Origin: Rhizobium hidalgonense
GTDB taxonomy: Bacteria; Pseudomonadota; Alphaproteobacteria; Rhizobiales; Rhizobiaceae
NCBI RefSeq assembly: GCF_002914525.1
Contig: NZ_LODW01000047.1
Span: 62,001 to 126,000, forward strand
Reading direction: 5' to 3'
DNA: 64,000 nucleotides
Shown here in pieces: positions 36,746 to 46,101 of this stretch. Within the stretch, counting starts at the first letter, position 1. The number at the start of each line of letters is the position of its first letter. The notes under the pieces were generated by a model that ran no database searches, had not been told where the DNA came from, and worked only from the letters and a program-made list of their open reading frames with translations. A program made the position numbers and the translations under genes.

Positions 36746-36932
36746 GATGACATCCGCGCCTTGAGATCGGCAGCCAGGCGTCCTCTAACACAGCACTCGT
36801 CGCTTTCGGCGTTGTCGTATCTTTAGATTGAAAGCTCACTGAAAGCTTGGGGCAGTTACGGTCGCATGTGGATCTCGTAGAGGACGCCGTGAGGAGCTCG
36901 GCGGGCGATATCCTGTTCAGGAGGAGACTTTC

Positions 36933-37946
36933 ATGCATTCATCACGCGTTTTCATTTGTTCTGCAGGCCTTGCCTTAGCGATGGCAGCCAGTTCGCTCGG
37001 TGGGACGGCAGCCCAAGCAGCCGACAAGGTCTCCATCATGGTGGGCGGCTATGAAAAGCAGATTTATCTGCCGGCCAAGCTTGCGGAAGCGCTCGGCTAC
37101 TTCAAAGACGAAGATCTCGACGTTGAGCTTCTAAACGAACCGGCCGGCGTGGACGCGGAAAACGAGATGCTCTCCGGCGCCGTTCAGGGTGTGGTCGGTT
37201 TCTATGATCATTGCATTGACCTGCAGGGTAAGGGCAAATTCGTCGAATCCGTTGTGCAGTTCAGTCAGGCGCCTGGAGAAGTCGAACTGGTGTCCAGCAA
37301 ACATCCGGAGATCAAGTCGCCCGCTGATTTCAAGGGCAAGAACCTCGGCGTCACCGGGCTCGGTTCGTCCACGAATTTCCTGACGCAGTATCTTGCGGTC
37401 AAGAATGGCTTGAAGCTCGGCGATTTCACCTCAGTTCCCGTTGGTGCCGGCCAAACTTTCATCGCCGCCATCCAGCAGGATGCCATTCAAGCCGGCATGA
37501 CCACCGAACCGACGATCTCCCGCATGCTCAAAACCGGTGAGGCCAAAGTCCTGATCGACATGCGGACGATGGCGGGAACCAAGTCCGTCCTTGGTGGCAC
37601 TTATCCGGCCGCCTCTCTTTATATGGACGCCGCCTGGGTCGATGCACACAAAGAAGAGGTGCAGAAGCTTGCGAATGCCTTCGTCAAGACGCTGCATTTC
37701 ATCAATACGCACTCCGCCTCCGAGATCGCCGACAAGATGCCAAGCGATTTTTATGTCGGCGACAAGGAAGGTTACGTGACAGCGCTGGAAAATGGCAAGG
37801 CGATGTTCACGCCGGACGGTATTATGCCTGAAGACGGACCGAAGACGGTTCTCGCCGTTCTCTCTGAATTTTCCAAAAATGTTCAGGGCAAGACGATCGA
37901 CTTATCAAAGACGTACACGACTGAATTCGCAATGAAGGCCAAGTAA
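36933..37946 (+). CDS. NMT1/TauA-type ABC substrate-binding protein, orphan
   Basis: This 337-residue protein has a signal peptide (cleavage after AAQAA) and a type II periplasmic-binding fold like SsuA, TauA and NMT1: VSIMVGGYEKQIYLPAKLAEALGYFKDE, then HPEIKSPADFKGKNLGVTGLGSST. It should bind a small organic anion, sulfonate, pyrimidine or similar. No permease or ATPase gene is nearby, so it either serves a transporter encoded elsewhere or has another role. Confidence 0.82.
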   Translation: MHSSRVFICSAGLALAMAASSLGGTAAQAADKVSIMVGGYEKQIYLPAKLAEALGYFKDEDLDVELLNEPAGVDAENEMLSGAVQGVVGFYDHCIDLQGKGKFVESVVQFSQAPGEVELVSSKHPEIKSPADFKGKNLGVTGLGSSTNFLTQYLAVKNGLKLGDFTSVPVGAGQTFIAAIQQDAIQAGMTTEPTISRMLKTGEAKVLIDMRTMAGTKSVLGGTYPAASLYMDAAWVDAHKEEVQKLANAFVKTLHFINTHSASEIADKMPSDFYVGDKEGYVTALENGKAMFTPDGIMPEDGPKTVLAVLSEFSKNVQGKTIDLSKTYTTEFAMKAK

Positions 37947-37957
37947 CCTATATCCGC

Positions 37958-37982
37958 GCCGCCTCCGGCGCTCGGAGGCGGC
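37958..37982 (+). terminator. Hairpin after the binding-protein gene
   Basis: GCCGCCTCCG and CGGAGGCGGC form a perfect ten-pair stem with a five-base loop (GCGCT). The T-run after it is weak, so termination is likely but not as clear as at 35206. Confidence 0.65.
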
Positions 37983-38108
37983 ATCAAGTTTCGGCTAGGT
38001 CTTTTCTAGAACAGCTAAAAGCCACGCACGGTGCGCTTCGCAGGGGAGCGGGCAATGGGTGCTACCTTCGCACAGGCGGGCATCTTTTGAGACGCTGCCA
38101 TCTGTGAT

Positions 38109-39251
38109 TCATGGCGTCGGCCCACGCCTAATCGCTCTCGCGATTGCGTGCCCCTGTGCCTTCGCACTTCCGATATCGCCAATGATGCTCGCTCGCATGC
38201 CGATAAAATAAAGCCCCGGAAGATGCGATAATTGTTGAGCTCCGTTGATCAGCGTTCGCCCCTGTTTATCTAGCAGATCGAGGCTGCCGACCATCCGATC
38301 CAGATCGGGCGCGTATCCAGTCGCCGAAATAACGATATCTGGTGAACAAGACCGACCGTCTTTGAAATAGACGTGATCCTCATCAAACCATTGCACATCC
38401 GGCACCACCCTTATTGTGCCGGCTTTGATCGCTTTTACGGCGCCATCATCTGATGCCAATGCTATACCTTCTCTTAGTCTGGTCGCACCACCGGCCGCCG
38501 GCTTTCCGATACCGAACCGTCCGAGATCACCGAAAGCGACATAGCTCGTGGCGGCAAGTGCCGCATCGACGAGTCGCGTTGGAAGGCAGGCTAGAAACGG
38601 GGAAAGGCGATGGACGGTTACACCGAAAAGGCGCTTGGGCACGAGTGTCGGACTATGTCTTGACGACAGCCAAAGAGCGGCTGTTTTTTGCTTCGCCAGA
38701 TGATTAAGGACGTCAAATCCTGAATTGCCGGATCCCACAACCAGAACGCGTTTGCCATCATAATCGCATGGGTTGCCAAATTCAGCAGCATGAATGACCT
38801 TGCCCTGGAAACGTTCGAGGCCGGTCCACGTTGGTATGATTGGTTTGCGGTCTCGGCCCGTTGCGATGACGACGTTCCGGGCTGTGACCGTCCCCTTGTT
38901 CGTCGCGAGTTGATAAACTCCGTCGCTGATCGATATGTGATCGACCTCCACCCCAAATTCGATTGGCATCGATTCTTTGGCGACGAAGTCTTCAAGGTGG
39001 GCGACCACTGCATCGCGCTTTGGAAAGGCTGAGGTCCCTACTGGATATCGCATGCTTGGCAGGTAAGAAAGATCCCGGTGAGTGTTGAGCGTCAGCTGAG
39101 GATGCCTCGCACGCCATTGATCACCAACGCGGCTCTCCCTCTCGAATATCCGTGGATAGATACCAACCGTCCGCAATTCGAAAGCGGCAATCAGCCCCGC
39201 CGTACCAGCCCCCACGACTACGGTGGATTCAGTCTCACTTGCCTGTATCAC
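38109..39251 (-). CDS. FAD-dependent monooxygenase/CzcO-like flavoprotein
   Basis: This 380-residue flavoprotein has an N-terminal FAD motif VVGAGTAG (GAGTAG at 14-19), a second dinucleotide motif VLVVGSGNSGFD for NADPH and the FMO-like ATGYAPDLD near the C-terminus. It probably oxygenates a nitrogen, sulfur or ketone group of a small molecule. It starts with GTG at 39251. It is divergent from a DUF2156 gene with about 77 bases between them. Confidence 0.82.
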   Translation of the reverse strand: MIQASETESTVVVGAGTAGLIAAFELRTVGIYPRIFERESRVGDQWRARHPQLTLNTHRDLSYLPSMRYPVGTSAFPKRDAVVAHLEDFVAKESMPIEFGVEVDHISISDGVYQLATNKGTVTARNVVIATGRDRKPIIPTWTGLERFQGKVIHAAEFGNPCDYDGKRVLVVGSGNSGFDVLNHLAKQKTAALWLSSRHSPTLVPKRLFGVTVHRLSPFLACLPTRLVDAALAATSYVAFGDLGRFGIGKPAAGGATRLREGIALASDDGAVKAIKAGTIRVVPDVQWFDEDHVYFKDGRSCSPDIVISATGYAPDLDRMVGSLDLLDKQGRTLINGAQQLSHLPGLYFIGMRASIIGDIGSAKAQGHAIARAIRRGPTP

Positions 39252-39328
39252 GATTTATCCAGTTGATTCTGATTGACATTCTTTCCGAACGCATCGACGG
39301 TACAAAACTCCGACTTGAAATGTTGTAA

Positions 39329-40366
39329 ATGGCGCGCCTGAGAAACTTTATCGATACCTGTCTTGATCGGAGCTTACCTGCAATCTCGTCGGTAAATTTG
39401 ACGGTCGAACAGCGACTGTCACTGTGCCGCCAGTACGGCGATTTTTCACTGGCATATTCCACCGCGGTTCAGCCTGATCTCCACTACTTTGGCGACGAAG
39501 ACGGCTACATCGCCTACGCTACAAAAATGGGTCATGTTTTTGCGCTCGGCGATCCAGTCGCCAGCCAAGACCGAAAGGCCCACTACCTCGCGCAATTCAT
39601 CGCCCAATCCGGAAAGCCTTGCTTCGTTCAAGTTCACGCTTCAACCGCCGCGGAACTTGCATCACACGGTTATCGCCTTAATCAGATGGGCAAAGATAGT
39701 GCCCTCTCCTTGCCGACCCACTCGTTCAAGGGCAAGCGCAACGAGACCCTTCGTTATTCCGAACGCTGGCTGCAGAAGAACGGCTATAGTATACACGAGT
39801 GCGGAGACAGCGAATTTGTCGCCGAGCTTTCGAAAATTTCCGATGACTGGCGCGCTGGAAGAATCGTCCGGCGCCGCGAGATGCGGTTTTTGAACCGACC
39901 ATTTCGCCTGTGCCTTACGCCAGGGATGCGGCGGTTCGTTCTTTTATCACCTCATTCAAAACCAATCGCCCTGCTCGATTTCGACCCGCTCTTTCGCGGC
40001 GGCAAAGCCGTTGGCTACACGGCGGCTTTCAAGCGGAAAATCCCCGGCACAACGGCCCATGCTGAAATCGGGCTCACAAAATATGCCGCTGATCTTTTCA
40101 GACAAGAAGGTTCCGAGATCATGACTCTCGGCTTGTCGCCTCTCGCCAGCATCGAGAAAAGCCAATTTCCCGATAGCACTGTTTGGCGCTACCTCTATCA
40201 GCGCGCGTTCCTGTCGCCGCTCGTCAACCGGCGGGTTTTCAACGTTCAAGGCCAAGCTGCGTTCAAGCGCAGGTTTCATGGCAACGAGGTGCAAACTTAT
40301 ATTGGCTTTAAACGCGGGACCCCCACCGAGACCGTTGCGCTACTGCGGCTCCTGAAAACGTTTTAA
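39329..40366 (+). CDS. DUF2156 (MprF C-terminal-like) protein
   Basis: This 345-residue soluble protein resembles the DUF2156 transferase domain of MprF, the lysyl-phosphatidylglycerol synthase: GHVFALGDPVAS in the first half and GGKAVGYTAAFKRKIPGTTAHAEIGLTKYAADLFRQEG, then LGLSPLAS in the second. Two stacked GNAT-like folds are expected. It lacks the membrane flippase part, so it may transfer an aminoacyl or acyl group to a lipid or other acceptor. No close partner gene is seen, apart from the divergent monooxygenase. Confidence 0.75.
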   Translation: MARLRNFIDTCLDRSLPAISSVNLTVEQRLSLCRQYGDFSLAYSTAVQPDLHYFGDEDGYIAYATKMGHVFALGDPVASQDRKAHYLAQFIAQSGKPCFVQVHASTAAELASHGYRLNQMGKDSALSLPTHSFKGKRNETLRYSERWLQKNGYSIHECGDSEFVAELSKISDDWRAGRIVRRREMRFLNRPFRLCLTPGMRRFVLLSPHSKPIALLDFDPLFRGGKAVGYTAAFKRKIPGTTAHAEIGLTKYAADLFRQEGSEIMTLGLSPLASIEKSQFPDSTVWRYLYQRAFLSPLVNRRVFNVQGQAAFKRRFHGNEVQTYIGFKRGTPTETVALLRLLKTF

Positions 40367-40761
40367 CCTTGTGTGTCCGCTGCTGAGATCCGTTCCTGGT
40401 AAGCCTTGGTCGAGCGGCTGGACGCGGTTCTGGTAGGGGCTTTGAAGTCACAGGTCGGCCCCCAAAAAAACGTGACGCTCGGGAAGCAGGATGTCGCATA
40501 GCACTCCGATACTACAAATTGCCTTGGCTGCGACGACCTTGGTGCCGTTGTCGACGAGATTTCCGACCCCTCATGACCGCGTCACGATGACATGGCGGCT
40601 GGCACTTGAGAAACGCTAATTTTGCGTGGGCACAGTCGAATCCTGACGAGCGATAAAGCCCTACGCCTTGAAGGGTATCGAACCGGCGACACCCTATTCA
40701 AATCGAGAATTGTTCACCTGCAACAGGCTTGTAATTCATAAGGGGGAAGCGGCGCGGATTT
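40367..40761. other. Gene-free stretch
   Basis: No supportable gene on either strand. Short frames are broken by stops. Homology to the DUF2156 gene ends at its stop codon, and the next coding signal begins at the SyrB-like C-terminus at 40762. Confidence 0.4.
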
Positions 40762-41330
40762 TCACCGTTCAAATCGCTCCAGCATTTTTCTTAACTGTGC
40801 GTTTTGCAGCGTTAGCTTTCCCGCCAGCTGCCCCCTGACCACCCTGATCTCTTCATCGAGGTTTATCCCCTCTGCAGTATGTACGACCTGGGATATCGGC
40901 GAAACGTTCGCAACCGCAGTTACCGCTTCCTTGCTGCGACGTCTTTGCTTGCGCGGTGGACTTCGAGACCTCGCCTGATCTGCGTAGTATCACCATGTGC
41001 AGCGGTGACGTCGATACCAGTACCGCCGGATAAAGCCGGATCAGCGGCCTGCCCAATCTTTGCGGCACCGCGTTCGATCTTATCGCGGCCACCGTTTTCG
41101 GCTTCGTCGGAATGCACAGGCTCTGCGGAAATTGCGGCGGCTTGATCGTGACGAGGTAGCTCCTCGCTTGCCGGTCGATCAGCGCTTTTCACGCTCTCCT
41201 CGGCAGCCGCTTCAGTTGGACCGGCAATAGCCAAAGGGTCTGGCGTAACCTCGTGTGTCGAGCCGTTTTCTCTCTTTCGTTCGTGTCCCGGTGAGATCAG
41301 TCGGGCAAGAAATTTCCAGGGAGACGCCAT
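40762..41330 (-). pseudogene. SyrB-like protein, frameshifted
   Basis: The first 136 codons (start 41330) begin MASPWKFLARLISP and run into a stop at 40920. In another frame, from about 40985 to a TGA at 40762-40764, the reading continues with RSRSPPRKQRRRSKEAV and ends NLDEEIRVVRGQ...LTLQNAQLRKMLERFER. That tail has the leucine-rich SyrB-type ending seen in the intact neighbour at 41460. A single-base shift around 40985 would join the parts to about 190 residues. A sequencing error or a genuine mutation could explain this. Confidence 0.6.
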
Positions 41331-41459
41331 CTATCCGACCTCGCGTTTTATCCCGCAAGCAGGCAGTGAGTGTTACTTCCGGCAACAGCATTCACCGCCG
41401 CCAAAATGTATGTCTCGATAAGCATGGAAATGCTGGCTGCGATTGACCGGCGGCTTATA

Positions 41460-41867
41460 TCAATCGAGCTTGAGGCGTTTGCGCAGATCGGCATTTTCAC
41501 TGCGAAGTTTTTCAGCCAGGAGCTTGCGCAGCCGCTGAGTTTCCTCTTCCAACTGCAAAAGGTCTGCCATCTCATCGATTGCCGTCACCGGCGCGGCCGG
41601 CGCGGCCTGCACAGCCTTCGGAGCACGGCGCACCGGTGCACGTTTGGCACTGGCCGCGGCTTCGATCGCCTTTGCCTTGCGCCCTCTCCTCTTCACACCA
41701 CCGGAGCCGGCCAGAGCGACTGCTGGCTCTGCCGTAGCGTCAGCTGACGCGGTCACCAGTGCCGCGGCTTTCTTGGCGCGGGGTTTGCGCTGTTTCTTCG
41801 GCGCAATGGGCGTTTCGACAACGGTCGGTACATCGGCTTTGGTTATCGTAGCAGTCTCGTCGGCCAT
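41460..41867 (-). CDS. SyrB-like putative regulator
   Basis: This 135-residue basic protein is Ala-, Pro- and Lys-rich with AT-hook-like RKPRAKKA and VKRRGRKAKA, and ends in a coiled coil: EMADLLQLEEETQRLRKLLAEKL then ENADLRKRLKLD. That ending and the MADE start match rhizobial SyrB-type proteins (SyrB is reported to repress syrM). The start at 41867 follows AGGAG. The same frame stays open upstream to 42224 with a less typical composition, so a longer form cannot be excluded. Confidence 0.68.
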   Translation of the reverse strand: MADETATITKADVPTVVETPIAPKKQRKPRAKKAAALVTASADATAEPAVALAGSGGVKRRGRKAKAIEAAASAKRAPVRRAPKAVQAAPAAPVTAIDEMADLLQLEEETQRLRKLLAEKLRSENADLRKRLKLD

Positions 41868-42356
41868 GCTCATCTCCTGTGTATCTGATGCAGTTGTCGA
41901 TGCCCCGAGAGGCGGTGTCAACAACGGCTCGGCCTGATCTGGTTCCGGCAAAGACATTTCGCTGTCAGATTTCCCACTCTGAGAGCTACCCGACAGATCC
42001 GGCATTGCCTCTTCTTCTAGGTCGCGAGCGACAGACTTTAGATCCATGTTGCCCCAGATCGAGTTCGAGCTGGAATCGAGTTTTCGCCTGCCGGTCTTGT
42101 ACTCGACGGCAAAACTGCGTTGCACTTTTTTCAATATAAGAGGCCTTGGAAGATCCACGGGATGGTTTGGAAATATGCACGTACATCCGGAATAACGGTT
42201 ACCAGACTGCCAGTCTATACCCACTACTCGCTGCTGGCAGTTTTTGGCGTCGAGTTAAGGTGTTCCTCCGAAACGCGCGAGCAAAACCAGAGGCCAATTC
42301 AGATCCTTGAGAAAATTGACGACGCACAGCAGCGCATCCACCGATTTTTCAGGCGG
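41868..42356. other. Upstream region of the SyrB-like gene
   Basis: The minus-strand frame stays open up to 42224, with Met codons and an acidic stretch (MDLKSVARDLEEEA), which may be an alternative N-terminus or read-through. The rest is AT-rich and holds no recognisable gene. Confidence 0.4.
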
Positions 42357-42671
42357 CTATTGAGCGCACTTTTGCAGTAGACGGGTCGTGACCTCCATCT
42401 GAGCGGCGTATTCTTTCATCGCTGCGTACGCCACCTTTTCCTTGTCGCTGAGCTGCCGCAAACTCTCCGCTTCCTCTCCCTCAAAATGGGGGATTGCGAC
42501 ACCGAAGGCAGTGTCGGCCCGCTTCATCCCGTCTACGAATGCCCGCAGATCTGGCAGGAAGCTTGCCATCGGCGGAGCGACTACCTTACAAACGCTGGGA
42601 TCGGATGCGCGCGCCGAAATAGGCGATCCAACAAACAAGATTGCAAAAACAAGTGCACCGATGCGTATCAC
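42357..42671 (-). CDS. Small secreted protein, unknown function
   Basis: A 104-residue protein with a signal peptide (cleavage near ARASD) and a helical body with two Cys (DPSVCKVVAPP and LLQKCAQ at the end) that could form a disulfide bridging the termini. No named domain recognised. It stands alone on the minus strand. Confidence 0.62.
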   Translation of the reverse strand: MIRIGALVFAILFVGSPISARASDPSVCKVVAPPMASFLPDLRAFVDGMKRADTAFGVAIPHFEGEEAESLRQLSDKEKVAYAAMKEYAAQMEVTTRLLQKCAQ

Positions 42672-42905
42672 GAAATTTCCTTGATAAGCCAGGCGTTAGC
42701 GACGCCTTTACAATAGTCGCGACAGTCGTTGTAGTGCAAAAATGATGGCTTGCTTCATTTACATGACCCTTTCGGCTCCCTCTCGGCGGCTACGCTCCTC
42801 CGTACCCGCGCGCTTGGGCTGGTTGCCTTTTGATAAGCAGGTCGTCGTGGATCGTGAATTCCGCTGCGCCGCCCGCGATACAGAACCACGCCGGGGAGAG
42901 ATGCC

Positions 42906-43196
42906 ATGACTACGGCCGACACCGCCGCACTGCTCGAAGACGCCGCCGATCGTATCGCGGATATCTCGCGCGCAGATTTGCAGATCATGTTGCGGCGCGC
43001 GGCGCTGCGGCTGCGGAATGCCGCCGGCGTGTGGATGGATGACGATGTGAAAGAAGTTCTCCGCGGCCTTGCCGGCGAGTTCGGCATGACGCGCAACGAC
43101 ACGATCAGGTTTATCGTGCGGGAGTGGATGGAGAAGAACACCTATCTGCCAGTGCATCACCTGGACCAAGACGGGGATGTCGACGGCAATGCCTGA
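42906..43196 (+). CDS. Small protein with ribbon-helix-helix-like region
   Basis: A 96-residue acidic protein. The segment VLRGLAGEFGMTRNDTIRFIVREWMEK (about residues 49-75) resembles the helices of CopG/ribbon-helix-helix DNA-binding proteins. The N-terminal half is an amphipathic helix pair. A regulatory role is suggested only by this resemblance. The ATG follows GGGGAGA. Confidence 0.55.
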   Translation: MTTADTAALLEDAADRIADISRADLQIMLRRAALRLRNAAGVWMDDDVKEVLRGLAGEFGMTRNDTIRFIVREWMEKNTYLPVHHLDQDGDVDGNA

Positions 43197-43586
43197 TCCG
43201 CGTTATGCTGGCGAACCTTCCCGTCATCGGACGACGACCAGCTATCCCTTTTCGGCGGAGTTGGCGTCGCTTTGCCTTGACGCGGGATCTGGATCGCCTT
43301 TTGCCGGCAATTCCGAGGATGACCGTCCTCCAACTACAAGACGATCGGTTGATTTCAGCAACTCGTATGATCGGATTAGAAGAGCACGGGAGGTTGACAA
43401 GGTAGTTTCGAGAGGGGACTTGCGCATTGGGTGCACACCGCTATTCGCAGGCGGGAGCACATCGTATCCCTCGGCCATCAGCGCCTACGTTTTCGGTTGC
43501 TGACGATAAAGTGGATGTAGGGCGCTCCTACAAAAACCCACGCCACCCCACACCCGCAGCGAAGTGAAGCGCCGATAGCATCCGAG
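43197..43586. other. Gene-free stretch before the ligase gene end
   Basis: A plus-strand frame at 43177-43503 overlaps the upstream gene and has no recognisable domain or clear ribosome binding site. Nothing else is supported here. Confidence 0.35.
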
Positions 43587-44519
43587 CTATTCCAGCTCGT
43601 AAACCGCCGCCTCATCGGCCACATCCCGCAACCCCTTATATGACGCATGCCGCAGCTTCGCATCATGTGTCCAGGCACGATACTCGATCTCGGCAACAAT
43701 CTTCGGATCGACGAAGACCGCATTACGCTTCCGTCCTGTGTCGACAGCGGCCTTGCCAATGATCAGTTCGTCCATCTGCTTCCGAAGCTCGCCCGCGGAA
43801 CGTTCGTTAAAGCCGGTTCCCACTCCTCCGACATAAACGAGCTCGTTTCCCTTGCGCGCGGCGAGCAGCAGCCGCCCGATGCCCCCGAATGACGCTGTCG
43901 ACTTCTCATACCCAACGATCAAAAAGCCATCGCTCTGGACGCATTTGATCTTCACCCAGTCCCCGAGGCGGCCGCTGCGATAGGTGCTGTTGCGGTCTTT
44001 CGCGATGATGCCTTCCAGGTCGTGTTCGCAGGCGATGCGCAGAAGCGTTTCGCCGTCCGCATCGATCTCTTCTGAAAGCCGGATGGCATCTTCCCCGGCT
44101 GGCGGCACCAGCCCCTCGAGGAGATGACGCCTGGAGGCGAGATCCGTCTCGGTTAAGTCATGGCCGTCGAAATAGAGAAGATCGAACGCCATGAAAATTG
44201 CCTCTCTGGACATCCGCTTGCCGCCGCGCCCGCCGAGCGACTGCTGAAGCATACCGAAATCCGACCGGCCGTGTTCACCGAGCACGACGGCTTCGCCATC
44301 CAGGATCGCCGTTGAAACGGAAAGGCGCCCTGCCTCGGCCGCGATAGCCGGGAAGCGATCGGTCCAGTCATGCCCTCCCCGCGTCAGGATGCGCACGCCC
44401 GATGGTTCTATGTGGACGGCCAGGCGGTACCCGTCCCACTTCACCTCGAAGGCCCACTGCGGGCCTTTCGGTGGCCGTGGCTTCAGCAGCGCGAGGCACG
44501 GATCGATGCGAGCAGGCAT
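43587..44519 (-). CDS. ATP-dependent DNA ligase, LigD ligase-domain type
   Basis: This 310-residue protein has the ligase motifs in order: motif I KWDGYR with Lys27 as AMP acceptor, ILDGEAV at 72-78, FDLLYFDG at 112-119, EGIIAK at 169-174 and WVKIK at 188-192, followed by the OB-fold part ending WTHDAKLRHASYKGLRD. It is the size of a stand-alone LigD/LigC ligase domain and lacks the polymerase and phosphoesterase parts. No ku gene is nearby. It could act in end-joining or gap repair. The reading stays open a little upstream of the ATG. Confidence 0.88.
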   Translation of the reverse strand: MPARIDPCLALLKPRPPKGPQWAFEVKWDGYRLAVHIEPSGVRILTRGGHDWTDRFPAIAAEAGRLSVSTAILDGEAVVLGEHGRSDFGMLQQSLGGRGGKRMSREAIFMAFDLLYFDGHDLTETDLASRRHLLEGLVPPAGEDAIRLSEEIDADGETLLRIACEHDLEGIIAKDRNSTYRSGRLGDWVKIKCVQSDGFLIVGYEKSTASFGGIGRLLLAARKGNELVYVGGVGTGFNERSAGELRKQMDELIIGKAAVDTGRKRNAVFVDPKIVAEIEYRAWTHDAKLRHASYKGLRDVADEAAVYELE

Positions 44520-45205
44520 AGGATCAAGGGGGAGTTGCGGCTGGGTGGGATCGCGGCGGCGGCGCGCCCGGCTGCGGATTGATGCGTCAACTCACCGAGC
44601 AGCGGCTGTGTAGGTATGCGAGGCGGCTTTGTCATGCCGCCAGTTCATCAGCAATGCCTTAAAAAGCAACTGACCAAGATTGATTATTGCGCCCCGCCGC
44701 CACGCGAAACGTCAGTATTTCTTAGGCGGAGGCTGATTTGCTGCACAGATCTCTTCATAGGTTCGGTGACCGCCCGACGCACAGGAGATCTAACTGCTTG
44801 GGGTCTAGCAACTAACGTTGAGCGGCCAAATGAGAAGTATCACATTAATATGTCGGCTATAATAAAATCGGGCAAATAGATATGGAATTTCTTCTTCTGC
44901 ACAGTCACGTACAATTCGAGTCTGTTCCGAATCTGTGGATCAAAGTGTGGAGATCGGGAGGTTAAAAAGGAGTATCTGTTGCAAATCTAAGCGATTTTAG
45001 CGATATTCTCCTTGTCGCGCCTGGCGCGACTACTAGAAAACACCCCTCCGCTTAATCCCCGCAATCGTGGGGCCTTTCTTCCAGTCACCGGCGCTATCGG
45101 CTGCACCCGAGCAGGTGTTTGGATTTCGAAGATCCACGAAACCGTCACGAATTGCTTGAATTAGTCCGTCGTCGCCAAAAGGATGGTGGCGGGGTACAGT
45201 GTCGC
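44520..45205. other. Long gene-poor stretch
   Basis: An AT-rich region from about 44640 to 45030 with no supportable gene; open frames on both strands lack domains. It probably holds the promoters of the ligase gene (minus strand) and the small genes downstream (plus strand). Confidence 0.45.
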
Positions 45206-45466
45206 ATGGGCACCTATGAGACGCCGGCGGAGATGGTAGCAAGGCACGTATTGGAGGGCGAGAAGCATCTCGCTCACCAGACAGCTTTGATTGAGCGGTT
45301 ACGCCGGATGGGCTTACCAACCGAAGAGGCTCAAGCGTTGTTAGAACGCTTCTACCTGTTGCAGGCACAGCACGAGGAGCATCGGCAAAGGATTTCGGAT
45401 GAATGCGAGCTGGGGTTAAGGGACAAGCAAGGCAATCTCATCCCGTGGCAGCGACAGAAGCGCTGA
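45206..45466 (+). CDS. Small helical protein, unknown function
   Basis: An 86-residue protein: ETPAEMVARHVLEGEKHLAHQTALIERL then PTEEAQALLERFYLLQAQHEEH. The regular helical pattern resembles small uncharacterised rhizobial proteins. The ATG at 45206 starts right before the conserved-looking segment; a start at 45119 would add 29 untypical residues. No function can be given. Confidence 0.58.
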   Translation: MGTYETPAEMVARHVLEGEKHLAHQTALIERLRRMGLPTEEAQALLERFYLLQAQHEEHRQRISDECELGLRDKQGNLIPWQRQKR

Positions 45467-45587
45467 AGTCGCTCATTGCCAACCGTAGCCGAATCCCTCA
45501 CGCGCTCTTGACTCCCCTCCACGTGCGAACATAATAAGAACATCGGCGAGGCGGCCGCCAATCTGAACCGATGAATGGAGCACGGAT

Positions 45588-45785
45588 ATGCGCGAGCAGC
45601 CGATCGGAGAAGCCGTGGTTGATCAGGGCGAGGAAGTGATCGCCTACCATGGGGGCGACGCGCGCGCAGCGGTCGGACCCTTGCTGGAGGATTTCCGCCA
45701 CCTCCGCCGGCAGCTAGCACTGGTAGAGGGCGCTATGAGCCGCGGCATCACGCGTGGCTGGCGGGCGAGCTACGATCGAGACTGA
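45588..45785 (+). CDS. Small protein, unknown function
   Basis: A 65-residue acidic protein with a helical C-terminal half (VGPLLEDFRHLRRQLALVEGAMSRG). No domain recognised. It lies just before, and almost touches, the next gene at 45787, so the two are probably co-transcribed with the following genes. Confidence 0.5.
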   Translation: MREQPIGEAVVDQGEEVIAYHGGDARAAVGPLLEDFRHLRRQLALVEGAMSRGITRGWRASYDRD

Positions 45786-45786
45786 C

Positions 45787-46101
45787 ATGCATGACCATCC
45801 GCAACCAAAAACCGTTGCCTTCGAAGTCGCGTTTAACGACTGGTGGCGGTCGCAACCAGGATCTTTCCGAGACGGCGTTAGCCCGTCGGCTGCACGCACT
45901 TGCTTTCGCGCAGGATATACCGCCAGTAAGAACGCCACCGAGCGCCGCTTCGTTTTCAGGGCGGGCCGCATGCGCATCACTGTCTGGGCAACTGGTCCTA
46001 CGGCAGCGAAGGCAAAAGCCGAGATGGAAGCTGATTTCCGGGCAGCAAAGAAAGGCTGGCCGGTCCCGAAAACGGGATGGCAGCTTCAGGAGGTCAAGTG
46101 A
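45787..46101 (+). CDS. Small protein, unknown function
   Basis: A 104-residue protein with aromatic-rich N-terminal half (FEVAFNDWWRSQPGSF) and basic segments (RRFVFRAGRMRITVW). I do not recognise a domain. It lies in a row of four closely spaced small genes ending with a nuclease, with a GTGA overlap to the next gene, and the set looks like phage- or plasmid-type cargo. Confidence 0.55.
   Translation: MHDHPQPKTVAFEVAFNDWWRSQPGSFRDGVSPSAARTCFRAGYTASKNATERRFVFRAGRMRITVWATGPTAAKAKAEMEADFRAAKKGWPVPKTGWQLQEVK

Noticed and set aside
36746..36932. TPP riboswitch before the NMT1-type binding protein gene
   Set aside because: The CTGAGA and other conserved TPP elements are absent.
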